Shown here: piece after piece, positions 11,201 to 18,476 of the stretch
Layout of the letters: each line of letters opens with the position of its first letter
How positions within the stretch are numbered: the first letter of the stretch is position 1
Assembly (NCBI GenBank): GCA_027487585.1
Contig: JAIYDH010000388.1
Location: 1 to 55,990 of the forward strand
Source: Rubrivivax sp.
GTDB taxonomy: Bacteria > Pseudomonadota > Gammaproteobacteria > Burkholderiales > Burkholderiaceae_C
DNA: 55,990 nucleotides
Direction: 5' to 3'
The notes under the pieces: model-generated
Database searches by the model: none
Told to the model about the DNA's origin: nothing
Seen by the model: the letters and a program-made list of their open reading frames with translations, nothing else
Program-made: the position numbers and the translations under genes

Positions 11201-13787
11201 CAAGTGACGCGTAAGTGACCGCAGTTCTGAGGCCGGCAGAAGAGACAACAGCCGTCAACAGATCGGGCTGGGCGTTCGAACCCCGAGCGAACAGGCGATT
11301 GCGGTCCGCGGAAGTCTGACCAGTGGCCGCGTCGACGCTCGTACGTAGGATCTGGACAGTGCCATCGCCAAGAAAGTCACCCAGAACGAAGCTCTTGGCT
11401 GGGGCAAACCCTGGCGTGGCGCGGAACAACTCCTCGGCGGCGCCATTGAACTTGAGCATTCCTGTCTTGGTAAAGGAACCGTTTCCGTTACTTACGAATA
11501 GCACGTTAAGAGTGGGGTCTTTGGCAATTCGCAGAATGTCAGAGAGCCCGTCACCAGTGAAGTCTGCGGTTGCGTGAATGACTCCAGCCATCGACGGCGA
11601 ATCAACAAGCTCGTCACCACTGCCGTTTAGCACGGTCGTTCCATTGCCGCCAGATACCTGGGTGGCAACGAACATGCTGTCGGGATTACCAGTCGCAATT
11701 GACACGCGATTACTCGACACACTCTGCTGCGCGCAGAGATAGTCGGATTTCCCGTCCCCATTGACATCGAAAAGCGAACCGATCCACCAAGTCTTGGCGA
11801 TGCTGTTGTAGCAATTTGGCAAAGAGCCTGATGCAGCAGAAAAAACCGGCGCACCGAGTGTGCTCAGATTGTTTATGAAGACGCCACCGCGTCCTGCCGT
11901 CGACCCGATGTCAAGATCGGCAAGTCCGTCTCCGTTTACGTCAAGTACTTGCGACAGGTACTCTGACGGAGGCCGGTACAAAGTGATGGGTCCCGACTCC
12001 AGCACAACCTTTGCAGAGAAGGTACCTCCAGGCTGGCCGGCATAAAAGGCAGTCTCGCATGTTCCTGGTCCCGATAGGCAGGTCAGGGTTGAACTGGTTT
12101 GGGACAGATAGCCGGCGAAGGCCGCGCGTACCGTAACGAAATCGAGCAGTGCGTCGCCGTTGAAGTCGCCGACGAAGAAGTTGTGACCTCCTGCGACACA
12201 CGAGACGTACGGCGAATAGCAAGTAAACGATGTACTTTGACTGCGCGCTAAAGGCGGCAAGGTTGTGATACGACGAAAGGAGCCATCCCCCTGGGAGATA
12301 AGCAACACAGAACCAGCCGTATTCGTTAGCCCGCAGCTCGAACTCGACTGTCTCAAGACATCTGTAAGCCCGTCTCCGTTAAAGTCAGCGGCAATCGAGA
12401 GAAAGCATTCAGGTCGGTTCTCAATGCTGTCGTATCGACGATAGAAGAAATTGATGTCCGTTAGGTCGAACCGTCCAGGGCCTGAACCCAGCGGAACTTC
12501 TGCAAACGTCCCGTCGCCGTTACTAAGGTACAGTCGATTCTCGGAGGAATTGTTCGACCATCGCAGTATGTCAGTGCGGCCGTCGCCATTGAAATCACCC
12601 GTAAGAGGATCCGTCAAGTTGGTGGTCGCCAACGGGCTGCGGTCAAAAGCTTCGACACCGCTGAACGAATCGACAGCGGCCCCATCGCTGTAGCTGAAAA
12701 CAGTCGGCGGCTGGCATATCCTGGCCGCAGTGTCCTGACACTCGCTCAGTGAAATGAGCCGCAGCCGCCGACTGCTGCGGCCCGTGTCGTAGCGGAGTTG
12801 TAGTCGCCTAACCAGTACGGAGCCTGCAGCGGGGCCCAAGGCGCCTGGATTGGCGCTCTTGACATAGGTCTCGATCGCATCAAGCCTGCGAACGCTGATG
12901 TTCTTTGATCCCGCGTGATATGCCTCGCTTCGCATCTGGGTTCGATCACTGTAGCGAAACACAACCTTGCTGGACGAAGCCTGCCCTGCCGTCGTGTTGC
13001 CGGTGTATTGGACTTCCGCGAGGTTCCACTCGAGCCCTGGAGCGGGCGACGTACCTGCACCACTGCCCCAAGATAGTGCGGGACGGACTTCATACTTGAA
13101 GTCCATGTAGTTTCCGAAAAGGTCACTTACTCTCGCTGTTGCCCACACGGCAACTGCCGTCTTTCCCTGCGCGACGATCGCTGCCTTTGTATTGCCGTCA
13201 GCAGACGGGGCTGCGCCGTAGTCGTAGATCTGCCCCGACTTGGTCCAGACCCTAAAGAAGAGTGGCCCATTCGCGGCGACACCAGCTGTTGCCCCGTACG
13301 CACGCACGCGAACGAAGGTGTCTTTCTCAGTTCGGTATTCACGCCATCCGCTGATCAGTCCAAGTGCATCGCCTGTCTGCGGGAATGGCAACGCAACGCC
13401 AGACTCATTGGTCTGGATGAGACGCTGTCCGTCTAGACAGAGTCGGTCAGACCCATCGAAGCTGACATCCCGGGCGAGCGCATCAAGACGCCTTGAGGAA
13501 GGACATCTTGTAATGACAGACACCCCTTGCACAGACCATCCGTGGCCAACCGGCCCGTTGACACCACCCCCCGAGTACGCCACGGAGAGCGATGGCTGGA
13601 TGCCTGCAATGCCCGGCGGTACCGCGATCGGGTACTCGTAGCCAGGTGCCCCACCCGCCGAGACAGTTAACTGCGACAAAGCGGGCTGCGAGAACACCAA
13701 GCCCGCCAGGGCAACCAGCCCGACATAGACAGCACGAGTGAGGCAAGCTCGACCCGCCGCGCAAAAGGCGTTGAGCAGAATGACCAT
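5259..13787 (-). CDS. SpvB/FG-GAP (TcB-like) secreted protein with 16 Ig-like domains
   Basis: A 2842-residue protein with an N-terminal signal peptide (hydrophobic to PALSQ, about residue 39). Next is an SpvB domain (SAGGAPGYEYPIAVPPG, then GHGWSV). About seven FG-GAP/VCBS calcium-type loops (DFNGDGRTD, DVNGDGKSD and variants) lie around residues 390-805, followed by a TcdB-middle/N-like region from about 845. From residue 1133 to 2744 there are 16 tandem domains of about 100 residues, each with four cysteines. A 98-residue Gly/Ser-rich plus Ig-like tail ends the protein. In known SpvB-RHS proteins the RHS part continues in the same chain. Here it is the next gene, overlapping by four bases. 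No TcA partner is in the window. AGGGAGG lies directly before ATG. Base composition looks less GC-rich than the rest of the window. The role as part of a secreted toxin shell is inferred. Confidence 0.85.
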   Translation of the reverse strand: MVILLNAFCAAGRACLTRAVYVGLVALAGLVFSQPALSQLTVSAGGAPGYEYPIAVPPGIAGIQPSLSVAYSGGGVNGPVGHGWSVQGVSVITRCPSSRRLDALARDVSFDGSDRLCLDGQRLIQTNESGVALPFPQTGDALGLISGWREYRTEKDTFVRVRAYGATAGVAANGPLFFRVWTKSGQIYDYGAAPSADGNTKAAIVAQGKTAVAVWATARVSDLFGNYMDFKYEVRPALSWGSGAGTSPAPGLEWNLAEVQYTGNTTAGQASSSKVVFRYSDRTQMRSEAYHAGSKNISVRRLDAIETYVKSANPGALGPAAGSVLVRRLQLRYDTGRSSRRLRLISLSECQDTAARICQPPTVFSYSDGAAVDSFSGVEAFDRSPLATTNLTDPLTGDFNGDGRTDILRWSNNSSENRLYLSNGDGTFAEVPLGSGPGRFDLTDINFFYRRYDSIENRPECFLSIAADFNGDGLTDVLRQSSSSCGLTNTAGSVLLISQGDGSFRRITTLPPLARSQSTSFTCYSPYVSCVAGGHNFFVGDFNGDALLDFVTVRAAFAGYLSQTSSTLTCLSGPGTCETAFYAGQPGGTFSAKVVLESGPITLYRPPSEYLSQVLDVNGDGLADLDIGSTAGRGGVFINNLSTLGAPVFSAASGSLPNCYNSIAKTWWIGSLFDVNGDGKSDYLCAQQSVSSNRVSIATGNPDSMFVATQVSGGNGTTVLNGSGDELVDSPSMAGVIHATADFTGDGLSDILRIAKDPTLNVLFVSNGNGSFTKTGMLKFNGAAEELFRATPGFAPAKSFVLGDFLGDGTVQILRTSVDAATGQTSADRNRLFARGSNAQPDLLTAVVSSAGLRTAVTYASLANSQGRYLSDRGTANAAITPVLDLTPARPVVVTLEAETGVKSSKVLTEYAYQGLKAALDGRGELGFRRIVQQVQAPNGQTLSTWTEFLQIEPYSGVPSRAETRLGAWNQPDAQLLNWSTYVYCDRTSSTTPRSAAVAVGAPCPTTAKIRRPYLYMTTEGGFDIDGNRTALPTTTTTNTYNDYGDPVSVSVVTQSSVAGLSAQRYTRLTVSDFCAPDSAGCPNKIAGDNWLLGRMLSTTVTSSVPNLMPNLGVSAGDAPNATAISGVAPPALSLNSCSAISPSVTPTPATMTCSVSNTGGSAIASISYAGPVGTTVSGFSGSCLPGSTCGVVTVTSGTAVGSYTGTLVATPNAGSSASQPVSLAVSNPPATLAFSGCSSTTPTITPTAATLTCSIRNTGGTGVSSIAYTTASGTTVNGPTGACGAGAACGTVTVTSGSAAGTYTGTLTATSNSGVVATQAVALIVNQTAAALRISACTSNSPVNAPSSASMSCTLSNTGGTTISTISYTTAPGTTVTGPNGTCWGNTTCGTVTVQTNNTASSYSGTVTATPNTGTAASQAVSLVVNPPPAPLLVFSNCTRVTPTKTPTPASLSCTLANTGSAATTSISYSSPANTTVVGPSGACAAAATCGTVTLTTSSAAGTYFGALVATPSTGSPANWVVDLKVDPLTPATLSFEGCAFTGTAITPVLPSANCVMRNVGDVPASAISYSFAPAYGGQSSPSMVGPSTCAANSACGTVSVSAVSGSRVLGTLSATPSSGSAGSAFVNLIQTVPAALSFSACSSTSPATTPTAARLTCTLTNTGGSDVTSIAYSVPAGTSVVGPTGSCTAGASCGSVTVTSGTAVGTYSGTLSATPNTGTGATQTINLSVVTPPALELSSCAANSPTISPTPATLTCTLSNTGGAAATSVSYTQPAGTTVSGPTGACAAGANCGTVTVSSANAAGSYGGTLTATPSGGSPASRVFSLQVNPAPAALQFSGCSSTSPTITPTAAGMTCTLSNVGGSGVTSVSYSTAAGTTVSGPTGACAAGATCGPVTVTSGATAGTYSGTLIATPSAGSSVSRPISLTVNNTPPALTLSACTRVSPTFSPTPATMTCSLANVGGTAVASVSYNVPSNSTVRGPAGACAAGATCGTVTVTTGTAAASYGGTLTVTPNVGTGASQAIDLTVNVPTPASLNLNGCAFTASAVTPNLPTAACMLANSGGTAAASITYGFAPVYSGQTTSSITGPQSCPAGAECGLVTLTAQTSAQVLGSLDIRPSGGTTAQAAQGFVRLTSIAPATLSFAGCTTNSPTVTPNAATLQCTLMNVGGLDASTVSYSSPTGTTVNGPTGACGAGVTCGTVTVTTQTAAGTYAGTLVAAPASGTAATQAVTLVVNSLPALSISACTSNSPSTSPNPATLSCLVRNVGGAAVSSIAYSAPAGTGVSGPTGACASGADCGTVTVTSGTAVGTYSGSVQATPDLGTPASQSFSLAVNAAPPALVLSACSSTTPTSSPVAASMRCTVSNAGGTAAASISYSTATGTSATGPTGACEAGSTCGTATVTTSPSAGTYVGSLVATPSAGAAASQAYNLVVDPATPASLSFNGCSFGGSAIAPSLPSASCTLVNTGGTDIGYISYSFAPNFGGQTSPNVSGPTACAGLSTCGTVTLTAASSGPVLGTLSATPNTGSTAQGFVNLSTTQPATLAFSACSSSSPAVTPTAATLTCTLSNVGGNPANSISYSTAPGTSVSGPTGACAAGATCGTVTVATSTAVGAYSGTLTASPSSGNSASQAVNLVVTTPPPVLSLNGCTSVTPTTAPTPATMSCTLSNSGGSGVSSISYSAPIGTTVSGPTGACGAGSVCGTVVVTTASAAGSYSGTLTATPNTGNAVSQGVNLLVNAPAFGTFTRTGGSSPGGSGSGGTGVGTITIQNTGSGTITGISFNLVNIGIAGCVPTSSAPASLAPGESMTLSWYKASIASVACTPRVSGTNATNSPASWPM
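5556..10391 (-). repeat. Array of 16 tandem ~300-bp Ig-like domain repeats
   Basis: The array is 4836 bp, giving 16 units of about 302 bp (100.75 residues on average). The typical unit reads 'L.FS.C.S.SPT.TPTAATLTC', then GPTGACAAGATCGTVTVT, then 'GTYSGTL.ATPN.G'. Units 5, 10 and 14 (starting near 9185, 7677 and 6463) are a distinct subtype with 'CAF.....TP.LPSA.C' and 'FAP.Y.GQ', slightly longer than the rest. The order is therefore 4A-B, 4A-B, 3A-B, 2A. All 16 units keep four cysteines. This is in-frame coding repeat, not CRISPR. Confidence 0.9.
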
Positions 13788-14444
13788 CTCCCTCCCTTAG
13801 TCACGCAGCCGGCGCGTAGGGTTGTGTTCTATGCCGATCCAGAAAAACCGGAGTCTGGACCTTAGCGGCAAGTGCTTAGTTATGTCTGCGGGGGATCGTA
13901 TCGGAAGATCCCGCGCCTTTGGGCAGCGACATCTCTGGACTTTCCCTAGTCTTCCGCCGTCTCAAGCGTAGCGTTGCGTTGGCAGGCAGGCAGGCGAGAA
14001 GGGTGCCGTCGCAGAGCTCTGAGTAAGCCTGCGGTGCTAAGTGACGGCAATCTCGTCATGAACGATCGGTCGTGGTTTTGCGTTCCCGGCGGTTCCGCGA
14101 GGGATCTGACGCCGTCAGGGTTGTGGTGCTTGAGGTGGTTAGGAGAGTTGACTGTTGACGGACGCTTCTTCTGTGTGTATGACCCTGGCCAAGTTCCTGG
14201 ATCACCTACGAAGGCTTCGTCGCCTTCCAGGCCAGCGAGCTGGGTTTCATCTTGGCGGACCTGTGCGACTGGAAGGCTGCAGCCAAAGCCAGACGCTGGG
14301 GCGGCGGGCCGCGGAAAGCGGTGGCGTGAGGGTGGCGCTTTTGTGCAGTGGGATGCATCGACGCAGCCGTTGCATGAAAAATGTTGGTTGCAACGAGGAA
14401 AATGATGAAAACATGGGTCTTGTACGGAAAAACCTGGAGCCGCC
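13788..14444. other. Intergenic region, promoter-bearing, with possible gene debris
   Basis: This 657-bp gap separates the divergent spvB-like gene (minus) and fic gene (plus), so both promoters should lie here. I could not assign convincing -35/-10 boxes. GGGATC/GATCCC (13892-13897 and 13907-13912) forms a small inverted repeat that might be an operator. A stretch around 14205-14330 translates to YEGFVAFQASELGFILADL in a frame broken on both sides and may be a relic gene. A 97-codon open frame ending GTGA on the fic start has no recognisable protein character. Confidence 0.4.
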
Positions 14445-15992
14445 GTGATCGGCTATGAATTTATTGTTGCCGAGGTGGCGAAGCTCACCGGACTGCGCCT
14501 ACCGCCTGTGCAGCGTCCGGCGCAGTTGCGGCCCGTCACACGGATTGAACCCATGGCCGAAATGCTGGCTGTGCCTCGCCATGTGGCGCCTGCCAAGGAT
14601 GCCACGCTGCTTGACCATGTGCTCTTTGCCCTGAAGCACGAAGACCTGCAGTTGCACCTGCTGCTGGAAGCGCTACGCCTGATCAACGCCGAGGAGTTGA
14701 CTAGCGCGCTAGCCGTGCAGCGTACAGGCAGCTACCTGCGCAAGGCTGCTTTTCTTTGGGAGAAGGCGCACAGCCGCGAGCTGCCACTGCCCTGGGACAC
14801 CACCGGCGGCAACTATGTGGACCTGTTCGACACGGAGACCTACTACGTGGGCCCGGTATGGGAACGCAGCCAGCGCTTGCGTGTCAACTTCAACGGCATT
14901 GGCCCCATGGAGTATTGCCCCGTGGTTCGACGGGACGATGCCTTGGCTACCAAGGGGCGGAAGGTGCTGGACCGCTTGCGGGCTTGGGCTGGCGATGCAA
15001 GCAACCAAGCCACACTGGACCGCGTCTTGAGCTGGGCCTATCTGGCCGAGACCCGCGACTCTTTCGCCATCGAAAACGAAGTGCCTTCGCCCGACAAGGA
15101 ACGGGCGTTTCTACAGGCCTTGGCCACCCTGCGCGAGCGGCGGCTCTTGACCGAGGACTACCTGCTCGAGCTGCAGAACACGGTCATCTCGAACCCAGTG
15201 ATGGCCGAGGCGGAGTTCCGCAACCGCCAGAACTGGCTGCAACGTGGCGGTCACGGCGCGCTCGCTGTTCGCTATGTGCCGCCACCGCCCGACGCCATGC
15301 TGACCTTGATGAACGGTTGGGCGCGGATGGCCAACAGCATCGAAGGCGATGTGCCGCCCCTGGTGCGGGCCGCCCTGGTGAGCTTTGGCTTCGTGTTCCT
15401 GCATCCGTTCATGGACGGCAATGGACGCCTGTCGCGCTTGCTGGCCCACCACAGCCTGAATCTGCAACAGGCGATGCCGCTGGTTGACGGACAGGCCACG
15501 CTCTTGCCTTTGTCGGTGGCGATGAAGCGGCACGAGGCCGACTACCTGAGCGCACTGGAGTCCTTCAGCCGGCCTGCACGTCTGCTGTGGGACGTCACCT
15601 ACCTGGCTGACAACGATTTCCTGTTCGACTTCAAGTCCACGCCAAATGTCTACGCGCACTGGAACGGCGAGACCGCGGCACGCTTCGTCACCACCTGTGC
15701 TGAGCAAGCGCTGGTGCAGTCACTGATCGAAGAGACATTGTTCATCCGGGCCCACGACCGGGCGTTCGACCTGATCGACCGCGCCTTCAACCTGCCCAAC
15801 CGCACAGTCAATCTGCTGATCCAGTGGATCCGCCAGAACGGCGGCAAGATGCCCGAGCGGCGCCGCAACTCGTCTGAGTTGATGGGGCTGCAACCTGCGC
15901 AGATCGACCACATCGCCGCCATCGTGGCCGAGTGCTTTTGCGCAACCGAACAGGCCCCTCCACCGATTGATCAACAGGCCAATGAAGCCTGA
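14445..15992 (+). CDS. fic: Fic-domain AMPylase, class II self-inhibited
   Basis: A 515-residue Fic protein that probably transfers AMP (or another nucleotide) from NTP to hydroxyl side chains of target proteins in the cytosol. The complete catalytic motif HPFMDGNGRLSR is at residues 320-331, including the active-site His320. The inhibitory motif (S/T)xxxE(G/N) appears upstream as SFAIEN (Ser206, Glu210, Asn211), which defines class II enzymes whose glutamate blocks ATP binding. The N-terminal ~190 residues form an extra domain and the C-terminal ~120 a helical, probably winged-helix-like domain. The start is GTG with GGAG five to six bases upstream. It is the only plus-strand gene between the toxin locus and the tRNA fragment. 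Fic genes of this kind are often carried on islands. The target is unknown. Confidence 0.9.
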   Translation: MIGYEFIVAEVAKLTGLRLPPVQRPAQLRPVTRIEPMAEMLAVPRHVAPAKDATLLDHVLFALKHEDLQLHLLLEALRLINAEELTSALAVQRTGSYLRKAAFLWEKAHSRELPLPWDTTGGNYVDLFDTETYYVGPVWERSQRLRVNFNGIGPMEYCPVVRRDDALATKGRKVLDRLRAWAGDASNQATLDRVLSWAYLAETRDSFAIENEVPSPDKERAFLQALATLRERRLLTEDYLLELQNTVISNPVMAEAEFRNRQNWLQRGGHGALAVRYVPPPPDAMLTLMNGWARMANSIEGDVPPLVRAALVSFGFVFLHPFMDGNGRLSRLLAHHSLNLQQAMPLVDGQATLLPLSVAMKRHEADYLSALESFSRPARLLWDVTYLADNDFLFDFKSTPNVYAHWNGETAARFVTTCAEQALVQSLIEETLFIRAHDRAFDLIDRAFNLPNRTVNLLIQWIRQNGGKMPERRRNSSELMGLQPAQIDHIAAIVAECFCATEQAPPPIDQQANEA

Positions 15993-16343
15993 GGGAGTAC
16001 TCTTGTGGCGCGTGCACGGGATGCACGTACGCTTCGACGTTTGGAATGACGGCGCAAGTACGCGCAACCCGAACATGGGCGATCAGTTTCCGCCGTGGGT
16101 GACTGCTTTTGCTGCAGACCCGTCCGCCATCACAGCCAAGCAGACAATCCAAAGGCCGGGCGCTGGCGAGGTTCGTTGGGGCGCCACACCTCAACCTCAT
16201 CGGCGTGGATACTTGCTGACTTGTTGACGATCGCTGCGCCGCACGGCCACGCCACCGTACCGTGGCGCAGGTACGCAGCCGCGAACTCACCCTCCTCGCT
16301 CGAGGTTGCCAGCGGCCCTGAAGCTCGCCCGCGATCCACGGAA
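15993..16343. other. Intergenic, no gene seen
   Basis: About 350 bp between the fic stop and the tRNA fragment. The open frames on both strands have no recognisable domain, ribosome site or codon bias. I see no clear repeat or promoter. Confidence 0.5.
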
Positions 16344-16390
16344 GACTGTTAATCCGTAGGTCCCTGGTTCGAGCCCAGGTCGAGGAGCCA
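16344..16390 (+). pseudogene. 3' fragment of tRNA-Asn (GUU)
   Basis: The 47 bases from GACTGTTAATCCGT to GAGCCA match the 3' part of a proteobacterial tRNA-Asn: anticodon GTT at 16348-16350, the variable loop, an intact T arm (CCTGGTTCGAGCCCAGG) and the encoded CCA. The 5' half is missing or too diverged to fold: the bases before it (CCACGGAA) carry a 3-base insertion relative to the normal anticodon stem, and no acceptor or D arm pairs with it. One base of the 3' acceptor strand also differs (TCGAGGA instead of TCGGGGA). Integrases commonly use the 3' half of tRNA genes, so this may be an attachment-site relic. No integrase is in the window. Confidence 0.7.
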
Positions 16391-16392
16391 CG

Positions 16393-16440
16393 AAAAAGCA
16401 AAAGTCAGCAGGTTCGCGCTTGCTGGCTTTTTTGCTTTTT
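16393..16440 (+). terminator. Hairpin with T-rich tail after the tRNA-Asn fragment
   Basis: AAAAAGCAAAAGTCAGCA pairs with TGCTGGCTTTTTTGCTTTTT across a short GC-rich loop, ending in a run of T. This is the standard rho-independent shape expected after a tRNA gene. It would also work against transcription arriving from the minus-strand fic gene at 16,573. Confidence 0.75.
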
Positions 16441-16572
16441 GGGGTCGTTGGATGTGGTGCCTTTGGCGCAAGCAAGGGGCGGCTGCATGATGCACGCCTG
16501 TGCCAAGAGGCTGCCAAGTCCTACCCGCAAAGGGAGGGCTCTGTCCGCAAGGTAGTGGGTATGCCGCCAAGG

Positions 16573-17565
16573 CTACGTCGACGCCGGCACCCACCCATGC
16601 AGCCTGACGTAGTAGCGCGTCGAGCGGCCACCGCCCACTTGCTGGAGCAGGCCCTTCGCCTCGAGGTCGATGAGTTCGCGCGACGCCGTCGCACGTGAGG
16701 CGCCCGTGATGTGCTCGTACTTCTGCGTGCTCATGCCGCCGTCGAAACCACCGGGCCTGGCATCCAGCAGCAGGTTCATCACCTTGCGCTGCCGCTCATT
16801 CAGCGTCTGGTTGCCGTGGTCCATCCAGAAGCGGAGCTTGATGAGCGTGTGGTCCACCACAGTCGACGCCTCTTCGCAGGCCGCTTGCATCTGCTCGATG
16901 AACCAGCACACCCAATCGGTCACGTCAGGGCCGCCATGCTGCGCGCGCTCCAGGTTTGCGTAGTAGTCACGGCGACGATCAAGCAGACGCTGGGATGTAC
17001 GGAAAAGGCGGCTGGCTTCGCCGCTGTCGCGGGCCAACAGTAGATCGACCAGTACGCGCCCGAGGCGGCCGTTGCCGTCTTCGAACGGGTGGATGGTCTC
17101 GAACCACAGATGCGCAAGTGCAGCCCGGACCAGGGTGTCGGGTTCGCTGTCGGCATTGAACCACCGAAGGAAACGGTCCATCTCGCCAGGCACCCGGCTC
17201 GACGGTGGTGCATCAAAGTGCACTCTCTCTCGCCCCACCCGGCCACTGACGATCTGCATCGGCTCACCGTGTTCGCGGTAGCCACCGACGCGGATCTTCG
17301 TCATGCCGGAGTAGCCGCTGGGAAAGAGCGCCGCGTGCCAGGCATGCAGGCGATCGTGCGTCAGCGGGTCGTGGCAGCGCTGGACCGCGTCGTCCATGAT
17401 GTCGAGCAGGCCTTCCACGCTGCGTGTCGCTTGGGGGCCATCCTGCTTGCCCACGCCCAGCCGCCACGCGACCGAACTGCGCACAGCGGCCAGATCCAGG
17501 CGCTCGCCCTCGATGGCCGATGTCGCCAGCGCTTCCTGGCTCCAGGCCTCTGCCGCCAGCACCAC
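16573..17565 (-). CDS. fic: Second Fic protein, N-terminally truncated by a stop codon
   Basis: As written, a 330-residue protein starting at GTG 17565. It has a complete Fic motif HPFEDGNGRLGR (residues 159-170), the inhibitory TSAIEG (Thr15, Glu19, Gly20) and a C-terminal helix-turn-helix-like part (HITGASRATASRELIDLEAKG), the layout of the DUF4172/Fic/wHTH family. The family's N-terminal segment is found upstream in the same frame: an ATG at 17718 begins MTARPPVYLWQHPDWPDL and runs to LAILGFE, then hits TAG at 17571-17569 (codon 50) before resuming. The ancestral gene is therefore 17718-16573 (381 codons). The downstream piece keeps all Fic motifs and might still be made from the GTG, but the gene is more likely decaying. 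A sequencing error is the other explanation. Confidence 0.75.
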   Translation of the reverse strand: MVLAAEAWSQEALATSAIEGERLDLAAVRSSVAWRLGVGKQDGPQATRSVEGLLDIMDDAVQRCHDPLTHDRLHAWHAALFPSGYSGMTKIRVGGYREHGEPMQIVSGRVGRERVHFDAPPSSRVPGEMDRFLRWFNADSEPDTLVRAALAHLWFETIHPFEDGNGRLGRVLVDLLLARDSGEASRLFRTSQRLLDRRRDYYANLERAQHGGPDVTDWVCWFIEQMQAACEEASTVVDHTLIKLRFWMDHGNQTLNERQRKVMNLLLDARPGGFDGGMSTQKYEHITGASRATASRELIDLEAKGLLQQVGGGRSTRYYVRLHGWVPAST

Positions 17566-17849
17566 GCGCTATTCGAAGCCCAGAATGGCGAGCTTGCCCT
17601 CGACCACGCCCTGCACGCGGCGCGCCTTGCCCAAGGCCCCGCCGACACGAGCTGGGTCATGCCGAAGATCCGGCCAGTCCGGGTGCTGCCAAAGGTAGAC
17701 GGGCGGGCGAGCTGTCATTCAATGAGGCCGACCTGAGTCGAATACCTCGGACTATCGACTTGCTTTCTGAGTTGAATACGATGCGCAGTCAACGGCTGGG
17801 TGACAAGCCGTCGGGCCACCCTGCGAACCACCATCAATCTCGGCGCCGA

Positions 17850-18299
17850 TCAGCGGCGCTCCTGCTCGTGCATCCACGCGTACCCGCCGAGGCCGGCAAA
17901 CGCCGCAGCAACGAACATCAGGAACGCCGTGCCGCTGCCATAACCCGCCGCCAGCAGTGCGGCGGCGCCGGCCCACAGCAGGTAGGGGCCCAAGGTCGCC
18001 GGCACCGCGATGATGCGAAGCGTCCACACGCCCAGGCCGATGAGGGCTGCGCCCGCCACGAGCATCGGCAGCTTGAAACCGATGAGCCCCGCGATCAGCA
18101 GCAGGCCACCGGCCGCCCAGAGCAGATAGGGGCCGCTCAGCCAGCGGGTGTCGAACTTGCGCAGACTCCACAAGCCCAGGCCGATGAGGGCCGCGGCGGC
18201 GGCAAACATCGGCAGCTGAAAGCTGATCAGGGCGAGGATGAGCACGGCTCCGCCGCCTGCCATCAGCAGGTAAGGGCCGGTCGTGGGCTTGAGCTGCAT
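17850..18299 (-). CDS. Small membrane protein of three tandem two-helix repeats
   Basis: A 149-residue, very hydrophobic protein. Its start is fixed by a good ribosome site (GAGGAG, 7 bases before ATG 18299). It consists of three copies of a ~48-residue unit beginning GPYLL (near residues 8, 56 and 104). Each unit has two hydrophobic stretches around '.LPM' and ends with 'ALIGLG.W.LR' or a decayed version of it. About six membrane segments are predicted by eye. No family is recognised and no catalytic residue stands out. It is divergent from truD across 177 bp. Confidence 0.75.
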   Translation of the reverse strand: MQLKPTTGPYLLMAGGGAVLILALISFQLPMFAAAAALIGLGLWSLRKFDTRWLSGPYLLWAAGGLLLIAGLIGFKLPMLVAGAALIGLGVWTLRIIAVPATLGPYLLWAGAAALLAAGYGSGTAFLMFVAAAFAGLGGYAWMHEQERR

Positions 18300-18476
18300 G
18301 GGGAGACTCCTCTTCTTTGGGTATCGATGGGTTGAAGGGCTGCAACTGCTGGGGCACCCGGGCTTGACCACGGGCGGGGCCGAGTGTCTGGCGAAGCGGG
18401 AAAAAGCGCCAGTCTGGACGTCCCTGGGTCGGCCGGGCGGCGCGCCCCCTCTACAGTCGCTGCCAGAAAACGGCCC

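Noticed and set aside
13974..14405. 143-codon plus-strand frame upstream of fic
   Set aside because: Low-complexity translation with no family character and no ribosome site. At most it covers gene debris around 14205-14330.
16349..16594. Minus-strand peptides containing 'PGLEPGTYGL'
   Set aside because: This phrase is the well-known false translation of the antisense strand of a tRNA gene. It supports the tRNA-Asn fragment and not a protein.
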